Assembly (NCBI RefSeq): GCF_037042905.1
Contig: NC_087253.1
Span: 20,911,001-20,975,000 of the forward strand
Origin: Lytechinus pictus
Taxonomy: Eukaryota > Echinodermata > Echinoidea > Temnopleuroida > Toxopneustidae
DNA: 64,000 nucleotides
Direction of reading: 5' to 3'
The notes beneath the pieces are model-generated. The model was not told the DNA's origin. It ran no database searches and saw only the letters and a list, made by a program, of their open reading frames with translations. Each line of letters begins with the position of its first letter. Within the stretch, counting starts at the first letter, position 1. This document shows, piece by piece, positions 47,760 to 63,842 of the stretch. A program made the translations under genes and the position numbers.

Positions 47760-48180
47760 ATTATCTTGCCTGGACTGGTTTATTGACTTTGAACTACAAT
47801 GTCTAGGGCTCAAATCCCACTGTAGCTCTCCCCTCATTTAAGCAAGGCATTTATCTACATTTGTCACTCTCCATCCTGGGCTCCGATGAATTGCGAGTAT
47901 GAAAGAATCACACTGATTGGTTCCTGGTCAGTATTTTAAACCAACTGCGCATGTAACATTGATCATTATTGGCCAGTCCATTTAGCGATTGATTGCTAAT
48001 CTTCGTGTTACGGAGCCTTGGTGTAGTAAATGGGTACCCACTAGGAAGGAATTCACTGAATACTCAAGTGCCCAATCAGGGTAGCCATGCTAAAGCCAGA
48101 GAAATAGTATGTGTAGCCTTTAGACAAATTGTATTAAGTGCTTGATTTTTATTATCCTTATTAGTATTATTATTAATAAA
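47760..48180 (+). mobile_element. Degenerate SINE-like sequence
   Basis: GGCTCAAATCCCACTG (B-box remnant), TTTGTCACTCTCCATC and a tail with ATTAAGTGCTTGATTTTTAT and TTATTATTAAT recall the SINE at 35100-35400, but it is heavily diverged. Confidence 0.45.
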
Positions 48181-48279
48181 AGATCTAGTAATGATCCTCT
48201 CTCCTCTTTCACATCTATCACCAGTTTATAATATATATAATATACACCTCAAACAACTTGACCATAATTGCCTTTAAAC

Positions 48280-49338
48280 TCTGCATATAGATCTGGTATC
48301 AATTTTCCCACATTTTTTCTCTTCAACCAATCCTTACCCTTTCAAGGCCACTATAGATAGGTTTTACTGTATCAAAATCTACTAAGTCCATACCTCGACC
48401 AAGAGTTTGCATGAGTTGTCGACAGACGCGGTATAAAAATCTAAGAAGCATTTCATCATTTTTGTGAAATGGCTTGTCACATGCTTTATCCAACAAAGTC
48501 TGTTTAATCAGACAAAATCTGTTTGATCATCGAAAAAAATCTGGTACCTTGGTATCAGTCGGACATCTGTGCTACTCAGCCAATCAAAATCAAGGAGAGT
48601 TGTCGGATTTGATGACCTGTCAGACGATTCGTATTTATGAACCACTCTCCTGGTACCAATTCACTTTTGTCTTTCATCAACAGTCTATAAAGATCACATT
48701 TTCTCACATAACTGTACTACAAAAGTCTACCAAGACTTAAAGATCTAGTCCAAAAGCTTACCTAAATTTCCTATGGACTCAACATAAAAAAAATATAGTT
48801 TAAATTTGATTCCACCGACTGTCTGTAATGATATTTTTTACCTCTTTAAGAAGTCTTCATAAATTGCTATTACTATACTTCAAAAAGCTTACCAAGGCTA
48901 TGGACGAGCAACATAGTCCAAAAGCTTGAATAAATTGCGTATGTACTCATCCAAAAATCAAGTTTACTATAAAAGACCCAAACACCTAGTCCAAAATCTT
49001 GGCTAAATTGACAAAGGACTCAATATAAATATGTGACCAATCAATGTCCATCTTTCGCCAATTTTCTTTTTGGATAAATTTCTCACCTCTTAGAGGACTT
49101 CATAAATAGCTCTTACTCTACTGCAAAATATCTAGTTAAACTCAAATACCTAGTGCAAAAACTTGCCTAAATGCCAACTCGATATACAGAGTAAATACTT
49201 GGTACCAATTTGATCTCCCATCTTTCACTGATCCCCTCTCTTTCAACAACTGTCTATATAGATCAATTTTCTCACCTCTTGGAGGTCTTCATAAATAGCT
49301 TCTACTGTACTACAAAATATCTACTTAAACACAAACAC
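48280..49338. repeat. Degenerate tandem array (~165-190 bp units) related to the end of the PGP coding exon
   Basis: CTAGTCCAAAAGCTT-type words start units at about 48745, 48912, 48985, 49150 and 49339; the last is the real stop-codon end of PGP on the minus strand. Each is followed by related text (ACTC.ATATA, ATCTTTC, TCTCACCTCTT.GAGG, CTTCATAAATAGCT). An older unit (about 48280-48440) is separated by the foldback at 48447-48660. Confidence 0.75.
48447..48660. repeat. Foldback repeat inserted in the PGP-tail array
   Basis: AAGCATTTCATCATTTTTGT and ATTTATGAACCACTCTCC at the edges; inner GCTACTCAGCCAATCAAAAT and AAGGAGAGTTGTCGGATTTG match the repeat at 30285-30440. Confidence 0.6.
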
Positions 49339-52300
49339 CTAGTCCAAAAGCTTGCCAAAATGCCCTATTGACTCGATATAAAGGTCTGGAACCAGTTCTC
49401 TTTCCTCTTTCTTTTCACTTCCTTGGAAGGCCAGGATTTCTTCCTCACTCGTGATTCCAGTCAAGACGGCCAAGGTTTTCAATCCACAGTTCTTTCCTAA
49501 GAGGATATCTGTGTTCAGACGATCACCGATCATCACCGTCCTGTCAGGGTTCACGTCAAATCTAAAGAGAATATAGGATGGGATGTTAGAAATAATTAAA
49601 AATCTTTAAATACAAAACATAATCACAGCTCTAAGTGAAATTGACAGTTCAAGTACAAAGTACAACAATGAAAGTTTTATGCATATTCAGTGCTTGCTAG
49701 GTTAATGTACAGGAAATTCGCTTGAGAAAATTTTAGGAGTTTATATTTAGAATTTACAGTGTCTCTCATTGGCCTGAATTATTTAATAATACTGTGTCAA
49801 GAGGCTTGTGTTTACAATTGGCTTTGTAGCTTTTAAGCTTTTTATTTGTATATTATTTGTCAATTTCACATTTCGCTTCAGGGCCCCGTCTTACAAAGAG
49901 TAGCGATTGATCCGATCTATCGCAACTATGTACGGCCAGCAATGTCAACATCTATTTATGCATGTTTGTTCAAAATATTTTCTAGGTATTATGTATATTC
50001 ATGCATTCATCGTTGTCTTGAAAATTCACTGTGCTTCTCTTTGTTTACAAAGGACATTGTGCACATTTCCTGTTGAAAAAAATATGACACTGATGAATTT
50101 CCATAGTTACGATTGATTGGATCAATCGTAACACGGGGAACAGATGGGTCTTTAACCCATAAAGGTATTGTCCCTTTTACAAACGTTTTTGGCAATACCC
50201 GGAGATCCAGAAAGCAGGAATACACATATTACCAAATATTAAAATAGAAAGAAAAAAAATATGCACCTTTTCTAACATGGTATGATTTTCTTGATCAAAC
50301 CTATTAAAGTTACATCTATAGAAACATCACCAAAAGTATGCATGAAATCGTTCAATTCTACTTAAGAAAATGCAGAATTGCCCCAATGACAAGTTCGGTC
50401 GCTTCGCTCCCTCCTTTTCGAGATTCTTCAAAAAAAAATTACGCATCCTACCCCCCAGGAAAATATTTGTGCGTACAGTCATCTACATATATATTAAAAT
50501 CTAGGGGAATATCACACCTTAATCCAGCAAAACATGAGGATAAAAAAAGAAAAGTACTAAACTTAATCTTGGTACATACTGTTACAGAACTAAAGAATTA
50601 AGAAAAAAGAAAAGAAAATACTCTAAGCCGTGATATAAACTTACTTTTCTTGGATGCAATCGAACATAAATTTGCTAGGTTTGCCGAGAACCGTTGCTGT
50701 CCTGTTTGCAGCTACCTCTACAGGTCGCACGAGGGAGCCTGTGCCTGGGTTTTGAAAAGGCATGGAGGGAGAAAAAAACACAGTTAAAATCTACTAGTCA
50801 CTGTATGTAAAAGCAAAATAATTCTTTTAGGCCTGAGAGTGCTATGACACAGATATCTCACTTTCATAATCTTCCATCTTCGTTTTTTTCCTTTTTCTCC
50901 CCCATCAATCGTTATTTTTCAATACTACCACCCGCTTCCATTTTCTCCCTTATAAGCCATTTCTTAGTTTCATTCTACGTATGATCAGAGGAAGGTCATT
51001 TGTACTAAAGTGACATGGTGGTTTAAAATTCAATGAGATAAGTACAAACTTTGATGTCTTGATTATTCATATATTCTTTTGCATTGTGTTTTTTATTTAT
51101 ATCCACAGAAAACAACAATGCGTCCACGAACGACTGGTATTTCAAAGTTTGCCAAGTACATTGTACAACATGCTATAAAATGCATTCAAAGGAGAAATGT
51201 AACAATACCTTCATAGACTGTTCATTGGTGAGCTATTCTAGTCACCTGGTCTATTCAATTTCTTCATACTGCTATGTAAGGCATGCTTACGTAATATCTT
51301 GCTTTGAAATCTGCCTATCATAATGAAAGAAATGAAAGGTCATTTGACCAAAATTGTCCATGAAGTGACTACATGTACGAACTGGTCTATTCTTCTCCGT
51401 TTTTTTTCCATTTTAAAGCAAGCACCCTGCCCCTGTATTGCTATCCAAGGGTGTACAAGGGGATATGACGAAAAAATGAATGAAATGAGAGCAGTTACCA
51501 GGCATGACAATATCTGAGTTTCTGAGCGGGAATTGCTGGTCCACATTGGTTCCTATAAAGACTGAGTTAGGTCTGCTCAGATAAGAAGCGGCCTTTAGGA
51601 GCTTCATAAAACTGAAGTACTGATCGAACCCTACTACAACACCACTGACCTGAAAAATACAAGAACCACCAGAGAGTGTTTCACAAAGAATTAGATCTGA
51701 CTAGACCTCATGTCAGGGGCAGAAAAGTAACAAAAAAAAAGGGGGGGTTACCAAAAAATGGAAGGTCATTTCGTCCATGAAAAGTTTGAGAAGCAAAACC
51801 CCCCCCCAAAAAAAAAAAAAAGGTTATCACTAGTGTCTGAACAAAATATTGCCATTAAAAATACATGCTGTAACTTTAAAAAGAGAAAGCACACTTGAGT
51901 AAGAACGGCATATTCACATTAAAAATATTGACTATAGCTCTCAAGGGGGGGGGGGGGGGACGGGCCGGATGTGCCCCCCCCCCCCCCTGGATCCCCCACT
52001 GCCTCATGCTTACAGCTAAGCTTATTCTTGCCTCACATCTTATTCCAGGGGGTGATTCACAAAGAGTTAAGTATAACGTAAAGTCATGCTTAAATGCTGA
52101 TGGGCACATATTATGCAATCTTATTAATACACAGTTGTGCATGGCCTCTAAAGCGAGTGATTTGACCAATGTGGTGATGCCTTTTTTACCCCATGCAACT
52201 GGGAATTTAAGTGTGACTCTACGCGACACTTAATTCTTAGTGAAACACCCCCAGGTTTTTAGCCAGTGGATATATCTATAGAGTGTGTCCCCAAAAAGAA

Positions 52301-55300
52301 CCCCTTTTCACAGATAGATATAACAACAATAGATTGTGTTTTCATTATGGATTTGACAATAATCATTAGAATGGAATCTCTTCTACAGCTACAGCTGGGG
52401 TAATAATATCCAAGTCCTTTGGTAGCACATAGAGACATTATTCATAATTGTGATATGCGCTATACAAGAACTGTAGGCCTATATTATTATTCTTTTATTT
52501 CAGAACTTAGCAATTATTCATGCATGAAAAATTACAAACAAAAAATACTGAGGCATGTCAGAAATGATCACGTATCAATTTAACAATGTATATTAAATAC
52601 CATAAATCATTAGCTTATGTTTAAAAAAAAAATCGCTGAGAGTCCTGCTTTTCTTTATTCTGGGACACTTCGTATCAACATATAAAACAAACCTTTACTT
52701 ACATCTGGGTCAAGAACTACGCTGTCAGCTCGATGTTCTAGAATTTGACCTTCCACATCATCTGGCTGTTGGAGAAATATTGAGAATAGAAATGTGTAAC
52801 ATGGTTGAATGAGAGACAGAGATGACATATTGAATTCAATAATACTTTTGATAAGATTTAAGAGTCTTTGATTCACTGAACATTATTTTATTTCAGTACA
52901 GTACACATTTCCCATAGACTGAGTTATCATATGGCTGGATTGGTTTTGCTATTACATATTTTAGTTGACTTCAATATGTTCAACACAACAGGGTAACATC
53001 TTGCTTTTCATTTGTTTGTGGTGTTCCTCAGGATTCTGTGTTAGGACCTACATTGTTTTTTGTATACAGATATATAAATAATAATCACATGCCACATTCA
53101 TATAGCGCTTAATACATTGTTTCTAAGCACTGCATACTTTAACCCCAGCTTTAGCACAACATCTCTGACCGCTCGCTCATGCATTCAAGGAATCTCTTCC
53201 TAATGGGTACACATTTACTATACCTGGGTGGACAGTGGCAACTGTAGATAAAGGCTTGCTTCGTTTTTTTAGTACGGTGCCTAAAAGTTAATTACTTACC
53301 CCTGTTCCGATGAACTCAATACCATGTTCCTTCATCTCCTCTTCCAATCCTGTCATCCCCATCAGATAAACCTTGCCGCTGAAATTGAGTTTGTACTTCA
53401 GATAGAGAGCTGCACAGTATGCTGTACCGAAGATCTCATCCTGGGAATATCAACATCAAATATGTTACACACAATAACTAAATAAAATTGGATAATAGCT
53501 TTTACAATGTGATGAGTTTATAATTATAAATCCCATTATGATGTTATTTTATTTGTTTGATTTTGGTCTATTAAATCAAATATATGTCTTGTAGAAGTGA
53601 GCCTGAACTACAACTTTTATGAAACATTTTTGAAAATAACAATGAATTTCTTGTAATATTTATCCCCTCATCTAATACATCTTGAATATTTGTTTTGGTT
53701 GCTATAAAAAAAAACATATTGCAGCAATAACTCTCTTTTCTAAAAGGCTTAAAAACAATCATAAAATTATGAATTCCACGGTAACTTTCTCAATGAGAAA
53801 TGCTCAGAGCAATGTAAATAATGACTTGCACCTTCAATGTTTTTTTGAGTACCGTTTCATAATACAACTTGTCAGTGTTTTTTACTAAAACAAATTTGAT
53901 TTGGGCCAATCAGATACAAGGGTTTTGGTAGCTTAAAAGGTCATAGAAAATAAGCGATTATTCTTATCATGAATTGCTTCCGAGACCAGCAGGCCCCCAT
54001 ACTACAAAGAGTTACGATTGGTCTGATTCAACCTCAATTATATGGATGTCCATCTATGTCACAATTTTTTCTTTAGGAAATTTGCACAAATGTCCTTTGT
54101 CAACATAAAGAAGCACACTGAATTTTCAAGAAAATGATGGATGTACATTGAGAAAATGCATTGAGCAAACAAGCATTTTAGATGCTGATTCTGTTGGCTT
54201 TCCATAGTTGTGGTTGATCAAATCAATCACAACTCTTTGTAAGACGGGACCCAGAACGTATCAGTGCCACATATTCAAACTTACCTTAGATACCACAAAT
54301 CCCATTTTTGTGAATTTCTCCTGGTACTGAACCCTTGATTTCGTACTGTTGTTTGTAACAAAAATTGGTTGCTTGCCCTGCAGGAAAGAAAAGTCATACA
54401 CTTGGGCTTGATTGGAAAATATATCTTCTCCCACTGAATCATGTAATACCTCGTGGGTGTTTCATAAAGCTGTTCGTAAGTTAAGAACGACTGGTGATCC
54501 TTTCTTGTGGTAAATGGTATATACATTAGCGATGATTTAGTGTGTAACAAAGGATCACCAGTCATTCTTAAAGTCGCTCTTAACTTACGAACAGCTTTAT
54601 GAAACGGTCCCCAGTAACCTTTGAACAGAAACAATCCAGTTCCATTAGACAATGGGTCAACCTGCTATCTTCTTCACTCTGTGATTCCTACAGACTTTCT
54701 ACAGTGATTACCTGGTTCCTGTAGGCAATGGCCCATATTCTGAAGTCAGGTTCAAAATTAATAGACCATGGTCTAAGTCTGTGCTGAAATTATGGGAAGC
54801 CAAAAATTCTAACATTCTGTTTATATTATTGTATATTTCTTATGTTTACTATTTTGTTTCCTTTTGCTTTCATAATGATGAAAAATACTTCAAAAACTTC
54901 AGTTATCATTCCCAGACAAATTGGGTGTCATATGAGTAAATAAATTGGATGTGAACTGTTAGGGATTTGTGCCCCAATTGGCTCTCCATAGTTAAACCAC
55001 AACTGAATGATTTAATGATTGTCAGGGTTTAATTCAAACCTGAGTTCAGAGTACGGGCCAATGGGTTTATCTGTTGACTACTGAAGTCTGTGTGATTCCT
55101 AGATGTAGAGCATTTGTACAGGGACTACCTCATTCCAGCAGACAATGGGTTAACCTGTCGCTTCTGAATACTCTGTTGATCTCTACTCAATGCCACAATA
55201 AGGAGACAATTTTCTTATATAATAATAATAATAGCAATAACAATGATAACTTACAACAACAAAAATAATAATAATTATAACAATAATAGTAATAACTCTT

Positions 55301-56942
55301 ATTTACCCCGGGTAGCTGCAGCCACTTCACCTGTAAGATTTTCTTCCGGCAGGCCATACATAGCATGAAAAGTTATTATTACCCTTCTCCATTCTCATAT
55401 GTCAAGCACCTGACAAGAAATCAGAAGCTCCTATTTCAAAGTCTTAGGTAAGGACTGACCAAGGATCGAAACCATGACCTCTACACTCACCATTGATCTG
55501 AGTTTATTGATCGTCTCCACAGCACCAGGGACGGGGGTTGTAGAATGCCAAAGAACTCCTGAAAATACAAAATCAGGGCTTAAATTAATTGAAGGCCATT
55601 GAAGGCCTGGGATGTGGTTGGTCTAGCTGGACCAAGTAATATGGCAAGACAATTGTCATTTTTCAATCTCTATTTTTATTTCAGAAAAAATAATTTCAAG
55701 AATCAAATTTACTTAAGAGCCAAGTTATATGATGAATAGCTGTAATGGAAACTGACAGTGTCAAAAAATCAAGCATTTGTCCCAAAGAGAAAATATGCCA
55801 AACATTGCCAACCTTATTTCACCACACAGGGAGTAGTAACAGAGAACAAGGTTATATATCATAACCTTGTTCATGAGTGGCACAATCCCAAACATCGGAC
55901 ATATCGGCCAACTGAATTGGAAATGCGTGCTGTGGATGCGTGCACTCGTTTTCGGAACAAAGTTGCGTGCAACGGAGCCGAATGAGGTCCGTTTGGTAAG
56001 TAAATTTATAATTATTTACCAATTTCTATATCACAATTATTGATAATAATAATTGAAATCGGCATTTGTGCAGCTAAAATAAATTATTTTATCAACAATT
56101 AAGCAATAACTTTAGTTTGGGGTCTAGAGCGTGATTTATTTTAAATTGCCGAAATTGATCGTGGCGCACAACTCTACGCGTCCAATATAAATTTGGAAAC
56201 TGCGTCCGATTTTTGGCAAAAAACGAGCTTCTGGTAGTAAGTAAATTATTTCCATTTACCATAATTTTTTTTATTCTATCTTTTTATGACATTAATATTC
56301 AACATTTGTACTACGGAAATAAACATGATTTTTATTTCAGGACTACATTCAAGAAAAGAATACTCTACTCTCAAATCTCCACTTTTCTCGCCTATCCAAT
56401 TCCTTTTCTTCTTCTTTCCACTGTTTCTATAACACTCCACATGGTGTACCGTAAACCACATCAGCGATGATTTTTATTTGATTCAATGATTGTATTTTTG
56501 TTTTTGTCCAATTAAGACTTTAACTTTTAAGTGTCCGGTATTTGACTCTTTTTTTGAGCACTTTACTCCTCTTCTTCTCCCCTCCTCATTCTTCCAGCTT
56601 CTCTCTTCACCCTCTTCCTCTCATCCCCCCCCTTCATCCGCACATATCAGCTTTTAAAATCACATGTAATATCAATAAAAGTGCTGCATGTGCTGTGTCC
56701 ATCGACATTACACATGCACACAAACGCAAACAATTTTAACCAGCCACCAGCGCGAAACTGAATGGGTGGGGCTGCTACATGATAAATGATTCAGAATTCG
56801 TGCGGAATTCAACGTTTTCCCTTCCTTAACCTTAATGTAATTTCTTGTATAGCTCACCATCACAATCTAGAAGAATCGTATCGACAGAATCCAGTAATTC
56901 CTTCATTAACTGTTTCGTTAATTTTCGGCAGGTGGCCATCAT
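49339..56942 (-). CDS. PGP: Glycerol-3-phosphate / phosphoglycolate phosphatase (HAD superfamily, PGP-PDXP family), 8 exons, complete
   Basis: Coding exons in transcription order: 56942-56858, 55558-55491, 54377-54285, 53440-53300, 52765-52703, 51649-51499, 50744-50645, 49561-49339; 924 nt, 307 aa plus stop (human PGP is 321 aa). HAD motif I is LLDCDGVLW (nucleophile D26, general acid D28), motif II VTNNS (T59), motif III Lys K222 in GKPSKFMFD, motif IV GDRLNTD (D247, D252). The cap domain contains EIFGTAYCAALYLK and VVVGFDQYFSFMKLLKA, both typical of PGP/PDXP. The tail VPDLYIESIGHFGKLLD resembles PGP (VPDFYVDSIADLL) more than PDXP. Known enzymes dephosphorylate glycerol-3-phosphate and 2-phosphoglycolate in the cytosol with Mg2+. 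Start: first ATG after an in-frame TGA; a second in-frame ATG follows directly. PDXP-like specificity cannot be excluded. Human PGP has far fewer introns. Confidence 0.93.
49881..50137. mobile_element. Family A TIR element, copy 8, PGP intron 7
   Basis: GGGCCCCGTCTTACAAAGAG on the left. The right end is shortened after GATCAATCGTAACACGGGG, missing CTCTTTGTAAG. Confidence 0.85.
52045..52252. repeat. Foldback repeat, PGP intron 5
   Basis: GGGGGTGATTCACAAAGAGT on the left and ACTTAATTCTTAGTGAAACA then CCCCC on the right; arms pair over about 30 bp (TTAAGTATAACGTAAAGTCA / GTGACTCTACGCGACACTTA). Confidence 0.65.
53090..53265 (-). mobile_element. SINE fragment, PGP intron 4
   Basis: ATAATAATCACATGCCACAT, TATAGCGCTTAATACATTG, AACCCCAGCTTTAGCAC and ACCTGGGTGGACAGTGGCAA correspond to the tail and body of the inverted SINE. 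Confidence 0.65.
53991..54252. mobile_element. Family A TIR element, copy 9, PGP intron 3
   Basis: AGGCCCCCATACTACAAAGA on the left and ACTCTTTGTAAGACGGGACC on the right; it ends about 30 bp from PGP exon 3. Confidence 0.85.
54453..54612. repeat. Family F hairpin, PGP intron 2
   Basis: GGGTGTTTCATAAAGCTGTT / AACAGCTTTATGAAACGGTC with inner CGTAAGTTAAGAACGACTGG / CAGTCATTCTTAAAGTCGCT. Nearly perfect stem of about 65 bp. Confidence 0.88.
54730..55065. mobile_element. Family H TIR element, uninterrupted copy, PGP intron 2
   Basis: Ends GGCCCATATTCTGAAGTCAG and, inverted, GGCCCGTACTCTGAACTCAG. Contains TAGACCATGGTCTAAGT and ATGATGAAAAATACTTCA, as in 46976-47575. Confidence 0.82.
55305..55490 (-). 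mobile_element. SINE-like fragment next to PGP exon 2
   Basis: TTTACCCCGGGTAGCTGCAG resembles the inverted SINE tail, and AAGGATCGAAACCATGACCT an inverted B-box region. It abuts the donor side of exon 2. Weak. Confidence 0.4.
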
Positions 56943-57011
56943 TCTCAAATACTTTGCATCACATCAGCTGGGGCCAGGCTGGGTACAAATTGCGTAATAT
57001 CAGCTCGATCG

Positions 57012-57075
57012 AGCCTAGCTAGCCGGTCGCGCGGCGCGGCGAAGGGGAGGGGGCGGGGGAGGGGGGGGGGGGGTC
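57012..57075. promoter_or_regulatory. GC-rich patch upstream of PGP, possible promoter
   Basis: GCCGGTCGCGCGGCGCGGCG followed by GGGAGGGGGCGGGGGAGG, containing GC-box-like GGGGCGGGG, 70-130 bp upstream of the PGP start. CpG-dense in otherwise AT-rich DNA. Function inferred from position and composition only. Confidence 0.45.
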
Positions 57076-57565
57076 TACTATGGGGTCTACCTAGTAGGCG
57101 AGGTCGCGGCTGAGAGAAATAGAAAATTAGAATTACGGCAATGGGATTCATTCGCACTCAGTGAAAGTTACGAAAAGTAATAGATAAAATGATTTTCAGA
57201 ATACGGATTTGAATTTTAATTCTGAAGATAGATATAAGTATATAGGCCTATACCCTTCATATATACCTGGGTCTGAGAAGCACCGGGGGAAGCATGACAA
57301 AAAGAAAAGACCTCAACGTTAGAAGAGAAAGAAAAAGAAGAAGAAGGGCGGGTCCCCGGCGGGTCCGCGTGGGGGGATCGAGAAGGAAAACAAGAATTAA
57401 TACTAGAGCTAGGGAGTGCGAATTAATGAATCCCAGTGCCTTCTAACTTTCTACTTTGAAATGTGGGTAAAAATCTAATCAACCATGCACCCCGGGCTCC
57501 CGGCTCTTTCTTTTGGCCTAATTTATGTAGGCCTAGGCCGAGGCCTATATCATCTGGCTATAAAT

Positions 57566-57567
57566 CT

Positions 57568-57602
<35 letters not shown>

Positions 57603-57615
57603 TATCTCTATCTAT
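57566..57615. repeat. (ATCA)n/(ATCT)n microsatellite
   Basis: About eight ATCA units followed by ATCT units. Confidence 0.9.
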
Positions 57616-57965
57616 CTATATAACGTAGCCGCGGTAAAGAGTAAAATAATGATGAATATACCCCAAGTATATTAACAGGCTCTAATATTAGCCCCTATTA
57701 GCCATGGCAAATAACAGGAATTTTATCTTTGGGAACTTTTAAAATGAATTAAATTACATGCATGCGTGTTGGGTGGAGGGTGGACGGATATCAAAGTGCC
57801 TTTTCACGTATGAAACTTTTTTCGTAGATTTGGTAATAACGTGATGGGACAAAATCGGCCCAGAAAGGGATCGTGATCGGAAAATGACTCACAACCTATC
57901 TTTGGTATTGATCGATGCCACAAAAATACTTTTATATGTATTATCCCTGTTATATGGGACTATTA

Positions 57966-58652
57966 TACAGTGGTGTACCGTGGGCCCCCGTGGGTCACAG
58001 CATGGGGGGGGGGGCACCAGCAAAAAGTTGAGTCACTTATTGGGTGCGCGATTTTTTTTTAAAAATCTAGACCTGAAGAGGGGCATTCTAAGGCTTGTTT
58101 TTAAGAATTCACTAAGACCATACGTATTTCATTATCCAATTGATTGAAAAACTTTAATATTCAGACGAATCAGACCAGAAAAAGGGGCAAGGTCTGTTTT
58201 TAGGAATTCATAAAGAGCCGACATATCTCACCAATCCACTAATGCGAACGTAAACGGACTGGAATTTTTTTATATTCAGACCTTAAAAAGGGGCATGACT
58301 TTTAGAAGTCATGAAAAGAAGCATAGGTCACGAAAAAAAATCAATCGGATAACTCGAAGTGCGAGGATATATATTTGGTGTATCTTGATGTGAAAACGGG
58401 ATGGTACAACAGGATTATGTATCACATTGAGCAGACAATGCGAGCATGCACCAGGAATGATGAACACATAGGCCATAATAATGTTTCCCCAAAGTTATGA
58501 AAAAAATATGATGTGATATAGATGATAAAATTTGTTCTTATCCCACTACGTTCCTTTTTCTTTCTCCCTCTTTCTTCTCCTTTTCTCCCGTTTTTTTGCC
58601 AGCCGATGGGGGGGGGGGGGGGGGGACACGTGCCCCCCGTAGTTACGTCACT
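57966..58652. mobile_element. hAT-like non-autonomous element with poly(G) termini
   Basis: Left ACAGTGGTGTACCGTGGGCC and, inverted, right ACAGTGACGTAACTACGGGG; both ends carry long G/C runs. CAGTGRCGTA termini are typical of hAT-type MITEs. Internal reading frames do not resemble transposase. Confidence 0.65.
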
Positions 58653-58832
58653 GTCTATCATTAATACAATAAAAAAAACTCTCCGTGCATGGGTCTTTTT
58701 ACAGTTGTCTCAATGAATTAATCGGGGATTTAATCCCGGTTTTGACCCTCTCTTGTTTTAATTCGTAAGCTTATTTCCGGAAATCGGCTATAACATTTCT
58801 GCAGGTCAAAAATCGACTGCAATGAAGCTCAT

Positions 58833-59445
58833 TTAAAGGACAAGACCACCCCCAACAAAAAGTTTATTTGAATAAAAAGAGAAAAATCTAACGGCATAAC
58901 ACTGAAAATTTCATCAAAATCGGATGTAAAATAAGAAAATTATGACATTTTAAAGTTTCGCTTAATTTAAAAAACAGTTGTATGCACATATTGGCTGGTA
59001 TGCAAATGAGGAGACTGATGACGTCATCCACTCACTATTTCATTTGAATTTTAATATATGAAATATTCTAATTTTCTCCTCATTGTCAAGTGAAACAACA
59101 ATGATTCCTCCCTGAACATGTGGAAGTAATTAGCATTGTTTAATACTATATGGTTCATTCAAGTTGGTCCTTATTGTTAAATCTGTGAAAAATGAAATAT
59201 TGTATAATTCAAACAATAAAAACAAAAGAAATAGTGATCGAGTGATGGACATCATCGACTGACTCATTTGCATGTCACTGAGTTGTGCATATCACGGTTT
59301 TGTGAAAAATAAGCGAAACTTTAAAATGTCATAACTTTCTTATTTTACATCCGATTTTGATGACATTTTCAGCAATATGCTGGTTTGATTTTTCTCTATT
59401 TATTCAAATCAATTTTTTTTCCTGGGGTGGACTTGACCTTTAAGG
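58833..59445. mobile_element. TTAA-type TIR element with CRE/octamer-bearing arms
   Basis: TTAAAGGACAAGACCACCCC / GGGGTGGACTTGACCTTTAA ends. Long arms: AAAATTTCATCAAAATCGGA and inverse, AAACTTTAAAATGTCATAAC and inverse. The arms carry ATGCAAATGAGGAGACTGAT then GACGTCATCC, with the inverse CTCATTTGCATG. Confidence 0.85.
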
Positions 59446-59729
59446 AGGATTTAGGCCCAAATTCATTTTGGATAAAAGCTTTCAATAACACCCCGATACA
59501 TCGATTGTTGTTTAATTTGGAGTTGTGCTTTTGTAGACACCGTATGAATAAAAGGAAATTTTCAGTCGAGTCTGCTAGTTTCAATTTTGTGATGAATGAA
59601 TGGATGCCGCAGCTCAGTGCCAGTGATCGCAGATTATGACACATGAAGACTGAAGTTGAAGGGGCGTGAAAGTGTGAAAAGTATACTCAATCAACTATGA
59701 ATTGACGGCATATTTTGGTCTACAATATA

Positions 59730-63842
<4,113 letters not shown>

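Larger units (their letters stand above)
37614..49338. other. Intergenic region MYRF-PGP, repeat-rich, no gene recognised
   Basis: No conserved coding exon was found on either strand. The region contains the MYRF 3' UTR (probably to about 39.1 kb), hairpin repeats, family A, E and V elements, a minisatellite, a solo Penelope 3' end and SINEs. 40200-41640 and 43100-43980 hold nothing recognisable beyond AT-rich DNA and a G run (43519-43531). Confidence 0.7.
56943..59729. other. Intergenic region between divergent PGP and KIAA0930
   Basis: 2.8 kb between the two start codons. It holds a GC-rich patch beside PGP, an (ATCA)n run, a hAT-like element and a TTAA element. No conserved exon. KIAA0930 5' UTR and promoter probably lie in the last few hundred bases, which show no obvious core-promoter motif. 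Confidence 0.65.

Noticed and set aside
55758-55985. 75-codon plus-strand frame in PGP intron 1
   Set aside because: It has no recognisable motif or splice context and includes an inverted repeat around TAACCTTGTTC; treated as noise.
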